DNA from: Deltaproteobacteria bacterium IMCC39146 | Lineage (GTDB): Bacteria > Desulfobacterota > Desulfuromonadia > Desulfuromonadales > BM103 | Reading direction: 5' to 3' | DNA: 64,000 nt | Assembly (NCBI GenBank): GCA_030005635.1 | Contig: JARUHP010000005.1 | Location: 152,714-216,713 of the forward strand | Shown here: piece after piece, positions 7,786-15,468 of the stretch | Position numbering within the stretch: position 1 is the stretch's first letter | How the letters are laid out: each line of letters opens with the position of its first letter | Program-made: the position numbers and the translations under genes | Notes under the pieces: generated by a model | Database searches by the model: none | What the model was told of the DNA's origin: nothing | Seen by the model: only the letters and a program-made list of their open reading frames with translations

Positions 7786-7803
7786 CGGTACTGTTTGAAA
7801 GGA

Positions 7804-7827
7804 AAGGCCCGCCATATTGACGGGCCT
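7804..7827 (-). terminator. Terminator downstream of small membrane peptide gene
   Basis: Stem AAGGCCCG/CGGGCCTT with a 9-nt loop, 9 bp after the stop codon of the 7836-7946 gene in its direction of transcription and followed by TTCC. T-rich sequence on the other side makes it usable on both strands. Confidence 0.55.
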
Positions 7828-7835
7828 TGTTTGTT

Positions 7836-7946
7836 TTAATGGTGGCTTTTGGCTGGATGGAAAAGACGCCAAGTCCAGGCGAGCAGAAACGGACTGGACC
7901 ACATTCCCAACCCCAGGATGAAGCCACCGATCATGCCTTCTTGCAT
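7836..7946 (-). CDS. Small single-span membrane peptide, 36 aa
   Basis: Begins MQEGMIGGFILGLGMWSSPF and ends LFHPAKSHH. A glycine-rich hydrophobic segment of about 22 residues (6-27) should span the membrane, with a short basic/histidine C-terminus. Support for a real gene: ribosome-binding site AAAGGAGA six bases before the ATG, a hairpin terminator just after the stop, and conserved DNA on both sides. It lies inside a 408-bp region whose shortened copy at 1868-2043 lacks exactly this gene. Such peptides often modulate membrane complexes, but nothing here tells which. Divergent from the 8157 gene, 210 bp away. Confidence 0.55.
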   Translation of the reverse strand: MQEGMIGGFILGLGMWSSPFLLAWTWRLFHPAKSHH

Positions 7947-8008
7947 CGGTATCTCCTTTGAAGTTTTAATTGATTACCTATTTAGTATACTTAGCACAGA
8001 AGAGATTT

Positions 8009-8128
8009 GCCTGGCAAGTCGACCACCCAAACTTGTGTCTAGAGTTTTATGAAAAATTGTCTCATTGTCCCTTCTTTAACGTTGCGCTAGCCTTTCTCTT
8101 TGTTAGCATGATGATATGTTGATGCTGG
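8009..8128 (+). repeat. Duplicated leader of the 8157 gene
   Basis: 120 bp almost identical to 1924-2043 (for example GTGTCTAGAGTTTTATGAAA and GATGATATGTTGATGCTGG in both). Here it leads into the ribosome-binding site of the gene at 8157, so it probably carries its promoter or 5' UTR; the other copy is gene-less. Confidence 0.8.
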
Positions 8129-8156
8129 TTAACCTTAGACCAGAAAGGAGAGAACG

Positions 8157-8690
8157 ATGCCCCTCCAACTTGTTGACATGGACGTGGCCTCTGAACTTGA
8201 AGGCCAGCGTTCTGTCTTGATCATCCCCTGTTACATGTGCCCGGCCGTCACTGTCTCCGTAAGAGAAAACAAGCCTTTCCTGCAACTCCTCAGTCATTTT
8301 CTTAAATCGCCTCCTTTTGAAAGACACATCAAAAACCTACAAGCCGTTTTAAAAGAAAGAGGGGTTGAGTCAACGGTCTTTAAGAGCCGTTTTGTTGCTC
8401 ACTGGTTTCTCTGCATGTGGTCTTCTGGCCGCCGCAGGAAGTTAAAAAGACAGCTGCGCAAGTATGATTCTGCACTCATTTTGGGCTGTGATTCTGCGAC
8501 TGAAACCGTACGCGAGTTGATTGACGCAAGCGACTGCAAAGTCATTCAAGGCATGGACGTTGCGGGGTTCATGAACGCAAAGCTTAAATTCCACCTGCCA
8601 TGCAATGTCTCCTTTGAAGGCTGCCGGATCATTCCACTCTCAGAACAGAAAAGCGAAGAGGATTTAGAGTTAAATAATTTGTCGCAGTGA
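8157..8690 (+). CDS. Conserved cysteine-containing protein of unknown function
   Basis: 177 aa, strong AAGGAGA site. I do not recognise the family with confidence. Residues 20-36 read VLIIPCYMCPAVTVSVRE, a CxxC-type beta-loop; a basic region RRRKLKRQLRKYD near 105 is followed by SALILGCDSATETVRE, an alternating strand-turn with another Cys, and then VIQGMDVAGF. The alternation suggests a small alpha/beta domain binding a metal or cofactor, loosely like corrinoid/methyltransferase-associated cysteine proteins. The stop overlaps a potential GTG of the next gene, so it is translationally linked to the AhpD-like protein. Confidence 0.6.
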   Translation: MPLQLVDMDVASELEGQRSVLIIPCYMCPAVTVSVRENKPFLQLLSHFLKSPPFERHIKNLQAVLKERGVESTVFKSRFVAHWFLCMWSSGRRRKLKRQLRKYDSALILGCDSATETVRELIDASDCKVIQGMDVAGFMNAKLKFHLPCNVSFEGCRIIPLSEQKSEEDLELNNLSQ

Positions 8691-8704
8691 AAGGATCGTT
8701 GCTC

Positions 8705-8947
8705 ATGGATGAAAAATTAAAAGAGATGATTGCAATCGGGGCCTCTGTAACAGCCAACTGTATTCCTTGCATCCAGTATCACTTTGCCAAAGCGCGTGAA
8801 ATTGGAATAACCGAAGCAGAGATCAAGGCGGCCGTTCAGGTTGGCAAGATGGTGCGAAAGGGTGCCGCTCATAAATGGGATGAAGAAATTGGAGCCCTTC
8901 TTGCTGCCTCTTCAAAAGAGCAAAATTCAGGCTGTGGCTGTGCATAA
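8705..8947 (+). CDS. Carboxymuconolactone decarboxylase/AhpD-like protein
   Basis: 80 aa from the ATG at 8705 (AAAGGA nine bases upstream); a GTG at 8687 overlapping the previous stop would add six residues. The core ANCIPCIQYHFAKA holds the CxxC...H redox/proton-relay motif of the AhpD fold near residue 15. The tail GCGCA ends in a Cys pair, unusual for the family and possibly a metal or thiol site. Such small proteins serve as peroxidase partners or thiol-disulfide relays. It is the second gene of a three-gene run with 8157 and 8994. Confidence 0.82.
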   Translation: MDEKLKEMIAIGASVTANCIPCIQYHFAKAREIGITEAEIKAAVQVGKMVRKGAAHKWDEEIGALLAASSKEQNSGCGCA

Positions 8948-8993
8948 AGCATTGGCAATGCTTTAGCGACACATTGTTCAGCGAGAGCGTCTT

Positions 8994-9848
8994 ATGCGCA
9001 AAGACAAACCGAGCAGAACGGCTTTAAAGGTCGCCCTGGTTATTGTGACGCTGGGGGCAAAGCCAGGGATGGGAACGCTGCTTCCGCCCGGCATTGCTCA
9101 GGCTTCGCAAGATGTGCTTCTTGCTTCCGGTGCGGTGGGGCCTAGAACCATACGCTGGGCCGCGACTCGGCAAGCGGTGTCTGTGTATGAGGCTTTTGAC
9201 TGGATGCTGCCGGGCCAATTTGAGGCGTTTGCCCATAGAAAGGCTTTCTTTGAACGACAAGTAAGGGAGGGCATTGCTGCCGGAGCGACTCAGATCCTCG
9301 TTCTTGGAGCCGGTTATGATACGCTCGGCTGGAGGTTGGCCCCTGAATTTGCCGAGGTCAGGTTCTTTGAAATTGATCATCCTGCAACAGCTCGTCTGAA
9401 ATCGAAAGGTATTGCTTGTTTGGGGAAGCGTAAAAACCTCTGCCTGATAGCGGAGGATCTGGGCAAACGCCGACTCGTGGATGTTTTAAGGGAGAGCGCA
9501 TCATGGAACCAGAATGCCCGAACCGTCATCCTGGCTGAAGGCCTTGTGATGTACCTGCTTCCAGAAGCTGTCGCAAGCCTGTTTCGTCAGTGCGCAGAGA
9601 TGGTCAGTGAGGGCAGTCGGTTCGCTTTTAGTTATATCCCAACAGGTGTCGATGGTCGTCTTGACGCAGGCCGATGGACGCGGTTAATGCTCTGGTTGCA
9701 GACGGTTGTTGGTGAGCCATGGACCTGGAGTGTGCGGCCTGAAGAACTTGATCTTTTTTTAAAGAGTGTTGGCTGGGAACAGGCTCCGGAGCTGGAGGGA
9801 GCTTCCGGCAAACAAGGCGTTGAATTCTATGCCGTGGCAGCAAAATAA
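8994..9848 (+). CDS. SAM-dependent methyltransferase, leucine carboxyl methyltransferase (LCMT/PPM) family
   Basis: 284 aa. ILVLGAGYDTLGWRL near residue 100 is the family motif I for SAM binding, followed by FFEIDHPATARLK near 125 and VILAEGLVMYLLPEAV near 180, both diagnostic of the LCMT-like group (TIGR00027 type). Bacterial members mostly methylate carboxylates or polyketide-like products; the substrate is unknown. The N-terminal 30 residues are partly hydrophobic (LKVALVIVTLG). Start ATG has GAGAG upstream. It is the last gene of the 8157-9848 run, followed by a degenerate palindrome. Confidence 0.82.
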   Translation: MRKDKPSRTALKVALVIVTLGAKPGMGTLLPPGIAQASQDVLLASGAVGPRTIRWAATRQAVSVYEAFDWMLPGQFEAFAHRKAFFERQVREGIAAGATQILVLGAGYDTLGWRLAPEFAEVRFFEIDHPATARLKSKGIACLGKRKNLCLIAEDLGKRRLVDVLRESASWNQNARTVILAEGLVMYLLPEAVASLFRQCAEMVSEGSRFAFSYIPTGVDGRLDAGRWTRLMLWLQTVVGEPWTWSVRPEELDLFLKSVGWEQAPELEGASGKQGVEFYAVAAK

Positions 9849-9879
9849 GTTACGGATTGAGACAAAGTTGATTGTCTTT

Positions 9880-9928
9880 GGGGTCAGGTCCTGAATCTTG
9901 AATAAATTTAAAGTTCAAGAGCTGAACC
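9880..9928. repeat. Degenerate 50-bp palindrome
   Basis: GGGGTCAGGTCCTGAATCTTG, an A/T loop, then AGTTCAAGAGCTGAACC. Decayed member of the 3493/7737 family, between converging genes. Confidence 0.6.
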
Positions 9929-10006
9929 TTTATGACCCTTTATGATCCTTTCAACAAGTGACCCTTTTGAGTCAAGTGGTTGTTGTGTGCGCCCTGTCCC
10001 GCACGA

Positions 10007-11626
10007 CTAAGAACTGCAGGAAAGCATCGAACAGCCCGCCCGGTGGCGTGCCCATTCCGGGCGCTTGGCGGCAAACTCCTCGTATTCCGGTTGCTCCGCA
10101 TAGGGCTGCCGCATCACTTGCAGTAGCTCATTGACCAGGCTGTGATCGCCCGCTTCGGCTTTGTCGATCGCCATTTGCGCCAGGTAGTTGCGCAAAACAT
10201 ACTTTGGGTTGACTGCATGCATGCGTTGCCGGCGTTCATCGCTGTCGCATCGGTCTTTTGCGACCCGCTGCAGGTAGCTGCGCAGCCAGGCAGTGATTTG
10301 CTCTTGGTTGTGCCCGGTCAAGGCGTCCGGCTGGTAGTAAGCCTCGCGCAACGGGGCGAGTAAGTTGGCATCATCCTGGTCTTTTGTCGGTGTCAGATCA
10401 GCCAACTTGCGGTAGAAGATCGTCATGTCGGTTTCCACCAGCTGCAGCACCTTTTCCAACTCACTGATCAAAGCCAGATCGGTCTCTGCCTCGAAGCTCT
10501 TCAGGCCAAGTTTTTGCGCCATCATCGCCTGCCAGCCTTGCTTGTAACTGTCCCCATAAATCTGCAGCGCCGCTTCCAGCGGTTCTGCCTGCTCGATCAG
10601 CGGATAGATGGCGTTGGCCAGCTGAGCGAGGTTCCAGAGGGCCATCTGGGGCTGGTTGCCGAAACGGTAGCGACCGCCTGCGGCGTCTGTGGTGTTGGGC
10701 GTCCAGTCGGGATTGTAATCATCGATCCAGCCGTAGGGACCATAGTCGATGGTCAGGCCGAGGATCGACATGTTGTCGGTGTTCATCACGCCGTGGACAA
10801 AGCCGACGCGCATCCAGTGCACAATCATCGCTGCGGTGCTGCGGCAGAGCTCTTCAAACCACTGCAGGTAAACGGCCACCGAGGGTTCGCCCAGGTGGGG
10901 GAAGTCGGTGCGGATGGTATAGTCGAGCAGCTGGCGCAATGGCTCGATTTCGTTGCGTGAACTGAAAATTTGAAAGCTGCCAAAACGGGTGAAAGAGGGC
11001 GCGACCCGGCAGACCACAGCGCCCGGTTCCTCTTTGGGATGGCCGTCGTAGAACATGTCGCGGGTAACCTGCTCGCCGGTGAGCAGCAGGCTCAAGGCAC
11101 GGGTGGTTGGTACGCCGAGGTGATACATCGCTTCGCTGCAGAGAAATTCGCGCACCGAGGAGCGCAACACCGCCAGGCCGTCGCCACTGCGTGAGTAGGG
11201 TGTGAGTCCGGCGCCTTTGAGTTGCAGCGCCCAGCGTTCACCACGCTGGTTGATGATCTCACCCAGATTGATGGCCCGCCCATCACCCAGCTGACCGGCC
11301 CAGTTGCCGAACTGGTGGCCGCCGTAGCAGCAGGCGTAAGGGTCCATGCCGTGGAGCAGGCGATTGCCGACAAAGGCCTGGGCGAACTCCTCTCCTGTAC
11401 AGCTCGCTGGCTGCAAATCGAGCAGTTCGGCGACCTCTGCGGCGTAGGCGATCAGTTGCGGTGCAGCCACCGCCGTCGGTTGGACGCGTGAGTAACAGGC
11501 TCCATAGACCTGACGCACACGATTGCTGAGGTCCGGGTCGGCAGGCAGTTCACGGACGAAGGCGTTGTCGAACTTCAGCGCGGCCAGGGAGAGGTTGGCT
11601 TGTTGCATGGGGGCATCTGCTTTCAT
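10007..11626 (-). CDS. selO: Protein adenylyltransferase SelO (YdiU/UPF0061)
   Basis: 539 aa from the ATG at 11626; the preceding GTG would add one residue. Pseudokinase-fold enzyme that transfers AMP to Ser/Thr/Tyr residues and is linked to redox homeostasis. Hallmarks: CYGGHQFGNWAGQLGDGRA near 103-122, QLKGAGLTPYSRSGDG, GVMNTDNMSILGLTIDYGPYG (the catalytic-loop and metal-binding region) near 245, and the C-terminal end CSMLSCSS. The Cys in this tail occupies the position used by selenocysteine in some homologues. Full length. No operon partner; convergent to the methyltransferase gene. Confidence 0.95.
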   Translation of the reverse strand: MKADAPMQQANLSLAALKFDNAFVRELPADPDLSNRVRQVYGACYSRVQPTAVAAPQLIAYAAEVAELLDLQPASCTGEEFAQAFVGNRLLHGMDPYACCYGGHQFGNWAGQLGDGRAINLGEIINQRGERWALQLKGAGLTPYSRSGDGLAVLRSSVREFLCSEAMYHLGVPTTRALSLLLTGEQVTRDMFYDGHPKEEPGAVVCRVAPSFTRFGSFQIFSSRNEIEPLRQLLDYTIRTDFPHLGEPSVAVYLQWFEELCRSTAAMIVHWMRVGFVHGVMNTDNMSILGLTIDYGPYGWIDDYNPDWTPNTTDAAGGRYRFGNQPQMALWNLAQLANAIYPLIEQAEPLEAALQIYGDSYKQGWQAMMAQKLGLKSFEAETDLALISELEKVLQLVETDMTIFYRKLADLTPTKDQDDANLLAPLREAYYQPDALTGHNQEQITAWLRSYLQRVAKDRCDSDERRQRMHAVNPKYVLRNYLAQMAIDKAEAGDHSLVNELLQVMRQPYAEQPEYEEFAAKRPEWARHRAGCSMLSCSS

Positions 11627-11714
11627 CACTTGATTCTCTCACGGCTCTTGCGCCCGGGGCAAGATGCGCTCAAGAGAAAGTAGCTGCCAGGGAGACTTGA
11701 AAGGGACAGGAACC

Positions 11715-11739
11715 GGGGACACTCAAGAGAGAGTGTCCC
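11715..11739. repeat. REP-type palindrome
   Basis: GGGGACACTC AAGAGA GAGTGTCCC followed by TTTT. It lies between selO and the 3' end of the DUF2270 gene; on the plus strand the following T4 would suit a weak terminator. Confidence 0.75.
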
Positions 11740-11755
11740 TTTTCAGTGCCACTGA

Positions 11756-12502
11756 TCAGACATGCACCTCACCGAAGGTCAACTCTCCTTCGTTGGTCCG
11801 ATGCCGGATCATGATGTAGAACAACCAGCCATAGAAAATCAGTACACCCACCAGGACGACCTCACCCGGGATGTAGCCGATCGCTGTGTTGTGCAGGAAC
11901 TCATCGACCGAGTGGATAAACTCCGCCTCGCCTGTGCGGGGTTGCAGCACCGCGGTGGTGATCTTCAGCAGCCACGCCGCCAGCAGAATCAGGAAAATCC
12001 ATGCGTAGTTCCTTGCCAGACGGCGCGCCATGGCCTGGCGTCGACCGATCGTGAACCTTGGATTCCGCAACGTCTCTGAAAGTTGAGCGGACCAGTCGAG
12101 TGTCTGGGGAGACTTCGCCGGGTCGAAAAAATGGCTGTAGTAGTTTCGTTCCAACAGGCGTACACGGGTCCGAAACAGGTGGAAAAAGCGATAGCGACGC
12201 GACTCGATCTGCAGGAGAAGGAAGACCATGACCATGGAGAAGATAAGGACGGCATGGTGGGCACTGGTTGTGGCCAGGGAAATGGAGAGCATCGCGGCCA
12301 CGGCGCCTATCGCCCAGTTGGTGGTGCGGTCGAGCCGGTCGCGCCAGCTCATCATGCGTGCCATTTCCCCACGGTAGTAGTGGGAGAGGGTGGTAATGTC
12401 GTCCTTCGTTTGCACTGGAAACCGCAGAGACGAATTTCTTTCCGTTGCCTCGACAAATCCGCTCGGCAAATCATTCTTCCTCGTTTCCTCTGTACCAGCC
12501 AT
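11756..12502 (-). CDS. DUF2270 membrane protein (copy A)
   Basis: 248 aa. Domain core HYYRGEMARMMSWRDRLDRT near residue 42, then transmembrane segments at about 65-85 and 85-105 (AIGAVAAMLSI, AVLIFSMVMVFLLL), a soluble RFFHLFRTRVRLLERNYY stretch, and further hydrophobic segments near 172-190 and 215-235. DUF2270 has no known function. A paralogue at 28909-29910 is about 90 percent identical by eye through this part but is fused to the domain that here is a separate gene (12596-12820). Ribosome-binding site GGGGGAA. Part of a minus-strand run with 12596 and the CsbD-like gene. Confidence 0.85.
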   Translation of the reverse strand: MAGTEETRKNDLPSGFVEATERNSSLRFPVQTKDDITTLSHYYRGEMARMMSWRDRLDRTTNWAIGAVAAMLSISLATTSAHHAVLIFSMVMVFLLLQIESRRYRFFHLFRTRVRLLERNYYSHFFDPAKSPQTLDWSAQLSETLRNPRFTIGRRQAMARRLARNYAWIFLILLAAWLLKITTAVLQPRTGEAEFIHSVDEFLHNTAIGYIPGEVVLVGVLIFYGWLFYIMIRHRTNEGELTFGEVHV

Positions 12503-12538
12503 GCTTGTTCCCCCGATGCGCTTTGCTGCGAATAAATC

Positions 12539-12591
12539 GGTGACAGTGACCTCATTAACCCGTTGTGCAGAGAACAGAGGTCACGGTCACC
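12539..12591. repeat. Palindromic insertion separating two ORFs
   Basis: Arms GGTGACAGTGACCTC (12539-12553) and GAGGTCACGGTCACC (12577-12591), 14 of 15 bases pairing, 23-nt loop. The homologous junction at the second DUF2270 locus lacks this hairpin and reads through in frame, so its insertion or loss switches the locus between split and fused forms. Confidence 0.75.
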
Positions 12592-12595
12592 AATT

Positions 12596-12820
12596 TCAAC
12601 TTGTGGGGTTAGAGAGCTCCCAATGCTGGGTCTCTGCATCATGCCGTAGAATATACTGATGGCCGTCTTCGCTTAAAACCTTGAAGTAGCGATGATCCGG
12701 CGCCAGCCATCGATCGAGAACTTCTACGATCTCGATGCATTGTTGATCGATGTGAAAGCGCCGCGGAGTCTCCTCGCCCCGATAGCCCGCGTAACATTCG
12801 ACCCGTACGACGCCTGTCAT
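12596..12820 (-). CDS. Small domain protein associated with DUF2270
   Basis: 74 aa from the ATG at 12820 (GGGAG ten bases upstream; the paralogous locus has the same context). Sequence VECYAGYRGEETPRRFHID at the N-terminus, then VLDRWLAPDHRYFKVL and a beta-rich tail ending HWELSNPTS. Composition suggests a compact beta domain. No known family recognised. The paralogous domain is the N-terminal part of the fused protein at 28909-29910, which supports a functional link with the DUF2270 membrane protein that follows here. The palindrome at 12539 sits immediately after its stop. Confidence 0.7.
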   Translation of the reverse strand: MTGVVRVECYAGYRGEETPRRFHIDQQCIEIVEVLDRWLAPDHRYFKVLSEDGHQYILRHDAETQHWELSNPTS

Positions 12821-12833
12821 AACGCCTTGCTCC

Positions 12834-13025
12834 CTATTCAATCAACTGGTCGATTTGCTCTTCTGCAGCGTCGTGGGGCATGTCACAGCGGCTTTCCAGT
12901 CGACCGATCATGCGCTCTCGCAACCCAGCAGAGAAGACATGATAATCACCGGTAATCTCACCCCAGAGCTCCCGACTGAAACCTTTGGCCTGGTCCCATG
13001 AACCGTGCAGTTTGTTGGTGTACAT
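12834..13025 (-). CDS. CsbD-like small stress protein
   Basis: 63 aa. LHGSWDQAKGFSRELWGEIT and ERMIGRLESRCDMPHDAAEEQ reproduce the CsbD pattern of a W-x-Q-x-KG-x...WG repeat followed by a G-x-L/I-Q-x-R helix. Family members are abundant general-stress proteins without a defined biochemical role. Strong ribosome-binding site GGAGGTGA. First gene of the minus-strand run with the 12596 domain protein (13 bp gap) and DUF2270, which suggests the set responds to stress together. Confidence 0.65.
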   Translation of the reverse strand: MYTNKLHGSWDQAKGFSRELWGEITGDYHVFSAGLRERMIGRLESRCDMPHDAAEEQIDQLIE

Positions 13026-13132
13026 AGAATCACCTCCATGCAGCCTGTCGGACTGCCAAAGAACTGGCTGTTTGAACTTTGGTTAAATTATACAACTTTT
13101 TACGGCTAAGAGAGCGTCTCGCAAAATTATAG

Positions 13133-13171
13133 CCGGTGCCACTCAAGATAGAGTGTCCCTTTTGTGTCGCC
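13133..13171. repeat. REP-type palindrome with second 3' arm
   Basis: CCGGTGCCACTC AAGATA GAGTGTCCC TTTT GTGTCGCC. Shows the one-5'-arm/two-3'-arm design. Upstream of the CsbD-like gene. Confidence 0.7.
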
Positions 13172-13352
13172 TCCCTTTGCCGGTGGCCGGGTTTTGAGCC
13201 GCTTGCAATTTCTATTCACAGCTTGTGGCAAGAGGATTGATGGAAGGTATAATCTATGCGGAGCACGATTCTTCAAGGTCGCAGCCTGTGACCAAAAATA
13301 GGGACGATATCAGTATCGAAACGATTGCAAACCTTAGAAAGGCAGGTGCAAC

Positions 13353-14267
13353 ATGGCCGTCAAACACAGCTTGTACCACGAAACCGGTAAACTCTCGGTC
13401 GACAGGGAACGCTGCACGCTCTGCGGGGTGTGCGTTAAGAACTGTGGGGTCGAGGTCCTGCAGATCAAGGATAAGGCGGTTCAGCAGGTTGATGCCGGTT
13501 TCGGCTGCATCGCCTGCGGCCACTGCATGATGGTTTGCCCGGAAGGGTGTATTACCGTCAGCGGCCGCAACCTCTCCGCCGCGGATCTGCAGCCACTGCC
13601 GCCGCAGGAAGCGCGCGCCGACGCCGAGTCGCTCAAGGCCCTGTTCATTGCGCGCCGCAGCGTCCGACGCTTTAGCGATCAGCCGGTTGAGCCGGAACTG
13701 CTCGAGCAGGTGATTGCCATGGCGTCGACCGCGCCCATGGGGATTCCGCCGTGGGATGTCGGTGTGGTGACGATCAATGGCTTCGAAGAGGTCCGCGGGC
13801 TGGCCGAGGAGGTGGTCGAGGGCTACCAGGGGGTGCTGAAGCTCTTCCGGCCAGGCGCGCTCAAGATGATGCGGCCTTTCATGGGCCAGGCGCGTTATGA
13901 ACAGTTTAGCGACTTCATCGTGCCGCTGGCGCACAAGTACATTGACGCCTGGGAAGAAGGGCGGGACACGGTCTTTTGGGGCGCCCCGGCAGTGTTGATC
14001 TTTCATTACTCCGCCTACGCCGAAGAGCCGGACGCTGTGATCGCCTGTACCTACGCCATGCTGGCCGCCGAGTCGCTCGGCCTGGGTAGCTGCGTGATCG
14101 GCGGCGCCCCGCCCATTCTGCAGCGCAACAAGGCTTTGTGCGCCAGGCTGGGAATCCCGCCGGGCAACAAACCGGCTCTGGCCCTGGTGCTGGGCTCTTC
14201 CACCGTACCATTCAAGCGGGGCATTGTACGGCGCTTCAGCCACGAGCAGAGTGCTGGATTGCAGTGA
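13353..14267 (+). CDS. Ferredoxin-domain nitroreductase family protein (copy 1)
   Basis: 304 aa. N-terminal domain holds two [4Fe-4S] motifs: CTLCGVCVKNC near residues 21-31 and CIACGHCMMVCPEGC near 51-65. From about 90, FIARRSVRRFSDQPV starts an FMN-binding nitroreductase domain, with GAPAVLIFHY near 210 and SLGLGSCVIGG near 240. The fusion suggests that electrons pass from a low-potential donor through the clusters to FMN. Physiological substrate unknown. AAAGG precedes the ATG. A shorter paralogue is at 37946-38767; the two differ enough to be old duplicates. Confidence 0.9.
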   Translation: MAVKHSLYHETGKLSVDRERCTLCGVCVKNCGVEVLQIKDKAVQQVDAGFGCIACGHCMMVCPEGCITVSGRNLSAADLQPLPPQEARADAESLKALFIARRSVRRFSDQPVEPELLEQVIAMASTAPMGIPPWDVGVVTINGFEEVRGLAEEVVEGYQGVLKLFRPGALKMMRPFMGQARYEQFSDFIVPLAHKYIDAWEEGRDTVFWGAPAVLIFHYSAYAEEPDAVIACTYAMLAAESLGLGSCVIGGAPPILQRNKALCARLGIPPGNKPALALVLGSSTVPFKRGIVRRFSHEQSAGLQ

Positions 14268-14434
14268 ATCAATCACCGGGGACACGCATAAGCCGCTGTC
14301 TATGGTTAAAATGAGTGCAATAGAGTGATAATCTGTTGCGATGCGGAGCCTGGGCGGGGAGGGCTCTGCGAAAGAAGAAAACGGGGCGAGGACTCAACTT
14401 GGGACAGCTCTTCTGTCTCCCGATTGCAAAAAAA

Positions 14435-14626
14435 ACAGTGACGAAACATTACCGAGGGGCGACCCTGATTCACCTGTCTCATCAACAGTTTCCGCATCCA
14501 CTACCTTTTACAGTAGTTTTGCTTCTTGATTCAGGTCCTGTTTCAGCGGTCGGCTATTCCCTAAGGTCTTGCCGTGGTCGCTTGCAGGCTTTTTATGTGC
14601 TCCATGCTGGTACTTTCCGTCACTGT
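14435..14626 (-). ncRNA. Candidate structured RNA, copy 2 of 3
   Basis: 192 bp with terminal arms ACAGTGACGAAA (14435-14446) and TTCCGTCACTGT (14615-14626). Minus-strand reading gives CCTGAATC...GAATCAGG enclosing CTACTGTAAAAGGTAG, as in copies 1 and 3 with substitutions that largely keep pairing. It ends in T8 (A run 14428-14435). Promoter-like boxes lie at 14636-14663. It fills the gap downstream of the nitroreductase gene, on the opposite strand. An ATG-led plus-strand frame across it (14336-14680) has no protein-like features. Confidence 0.6.
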
Positions 14627-14635
14627 CTGGTTTCA

Positions 14636-14663
14636 ATGATAACGGCTGAAGGGAAGCTGTTAA
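14636..14663 (-). promoter_or_regulatory. Sigma70-like promoter of structured RNA copy 2
   Basis: Minus strand TTAACA (14658-14663), 16-nt spacer, TATCAT (14636-14641). Same spacing and same distance to the terminal arm as copies 1 and 3; the preceding TTTTTTAGTTGCAT stretch is conserved. Confidence 0.5.
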
Positions 14664-14829
14664 TGCAACTAAAAAATTAAAATATTTGTTATTTGTCTAA
14701 TTAAAAACAACGACAAAACAGGCGTTTAGGCCTATAGTGTGACAATCTTCTCAAACTTAGGTCGTAGCGCGGAGGCGGGGTTTAATCTCTGTCCCAAGGT
14801 CAGTCAAGCGACTCTCATGGATGGCCTTT

Positions 14830-14922
14830 GGGGTTGGACCAACACAACGATTCGTCATCGATAAATATACGCTCTGATAAACGACATCACCTGACCTGAA
14901 AGCCTCATTTTGGTGTCAAAAT
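14830..14922 (+). repeat. ~95-bp dispersed element (GGTCGGACCA family)
   Basis: Head GGGGTTGGACCAACACAA, tail TGACCTGAAAGCCTCATTTTG then GTGTCAAAATC. Next to a REP palindrome at 14939. Confidence 0.65.
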
Positions 14923-14938
14923 CGGGCCAATAAAGAAC

Positions 14939-14966
14939 CGGGAACACTCAAAGCTGAGTGTTCCCT
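14939..14966. repeat. REP-type palindrome
   Basis: CGGGAACACTCA AAGC TGAGTGTTCCC followed by TTTTA. It lies 20 bp beyond the CBS-protein stop codon and may end that transcript. Confidence 0.7.
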
Positions 14967-14986
14967 TTTATTAATACACCCGCTTC

Positions 14987-15436
14987 TTAAGCCCGGCGCT
15001 CAACTTCGATTTGGTGCTCGCGGCCGGATATCAAGGTGAGGGTAGAGAGCTGTTCGGCGATCACCTCGATCATGTCGTCGAAAGTGATTATGCCGACCAG
15101 TTCGCCAGCATTGCCTAGAACAGGCACCCTGCGGATGCCATGCCGGCGCATGAGGTGGGCCGTCTCCAGGAGGTCATCATCCTCCTTGACCGCATACAGA
15201 TCGAGGCCCATCACATCGCCGACCGTAACCCGGCTCAGGTCGATCTCTTCGGCCAGTAGTTCGACCACTATATCCCGGTCGGTGATGATGCCGATCGGAA
15301 TATTGCCTCTACCCTGGTTTTCGACCACGACAATGTTGCCGACATGGTGGCGACGCATCAACTTGGCCGCTTCCAAAATACTTGTATCGCGATCGGTGAT
15401 AACCACATCGCGGTTGCAGAAATTGTCGACTTTCAT
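14987..15436 (-). CDS. Tandem CBS-domain protein
   Basis: 149 aa with two CBS domains and nothing else. Domain 1 (about 8-65) contains ILEAAKLMRRHHVGNIVVVE and GIITDRDIVVE; domain 2 (about 75-135) contains LLETAHLMRRHGIRRVPVLG and GIITFDDMIE. Such stand-alone pairs bind adenosine nucleotides or SAM and regulate partner proteins. Strong GGGAGG site. It follows the DUF504 gene by 32 bp on the same strand, so the two form an operon. The target is not evident. Confidence 0.88.
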   Translation of the reverse strand: MKVDNFCNRDVVITDRDTSILEAAKLMRRHHVGNIVVVENQGRGNIPIGIITDRDIVVELLAEEIDLSRVTVGDVMGLDLYAVKEDDDLLETAHLMRRHGIRRVPVLGNAGELVGIITFDDMIEVIAEQLSTLTLISGREHQIEVERRA

Positions 15437-15468
15437 GATGACCTCCCGACGTCTTAGGACGTCTCTGC

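Noticed and set aside
13254..14285. 343-codon minus-strand frame opposite the ferredoxin-nitroreductase gene
   Set aside because: Antisense shadow; the plus-strand product has clear 4Fe-4S and FMN motifs.
14336..14680. 114-codon plus-strand frame
   Set aside because: Runs through structured RNA copy 2; composition is not protein-like and copies 1 and 3 do not keep the frame.
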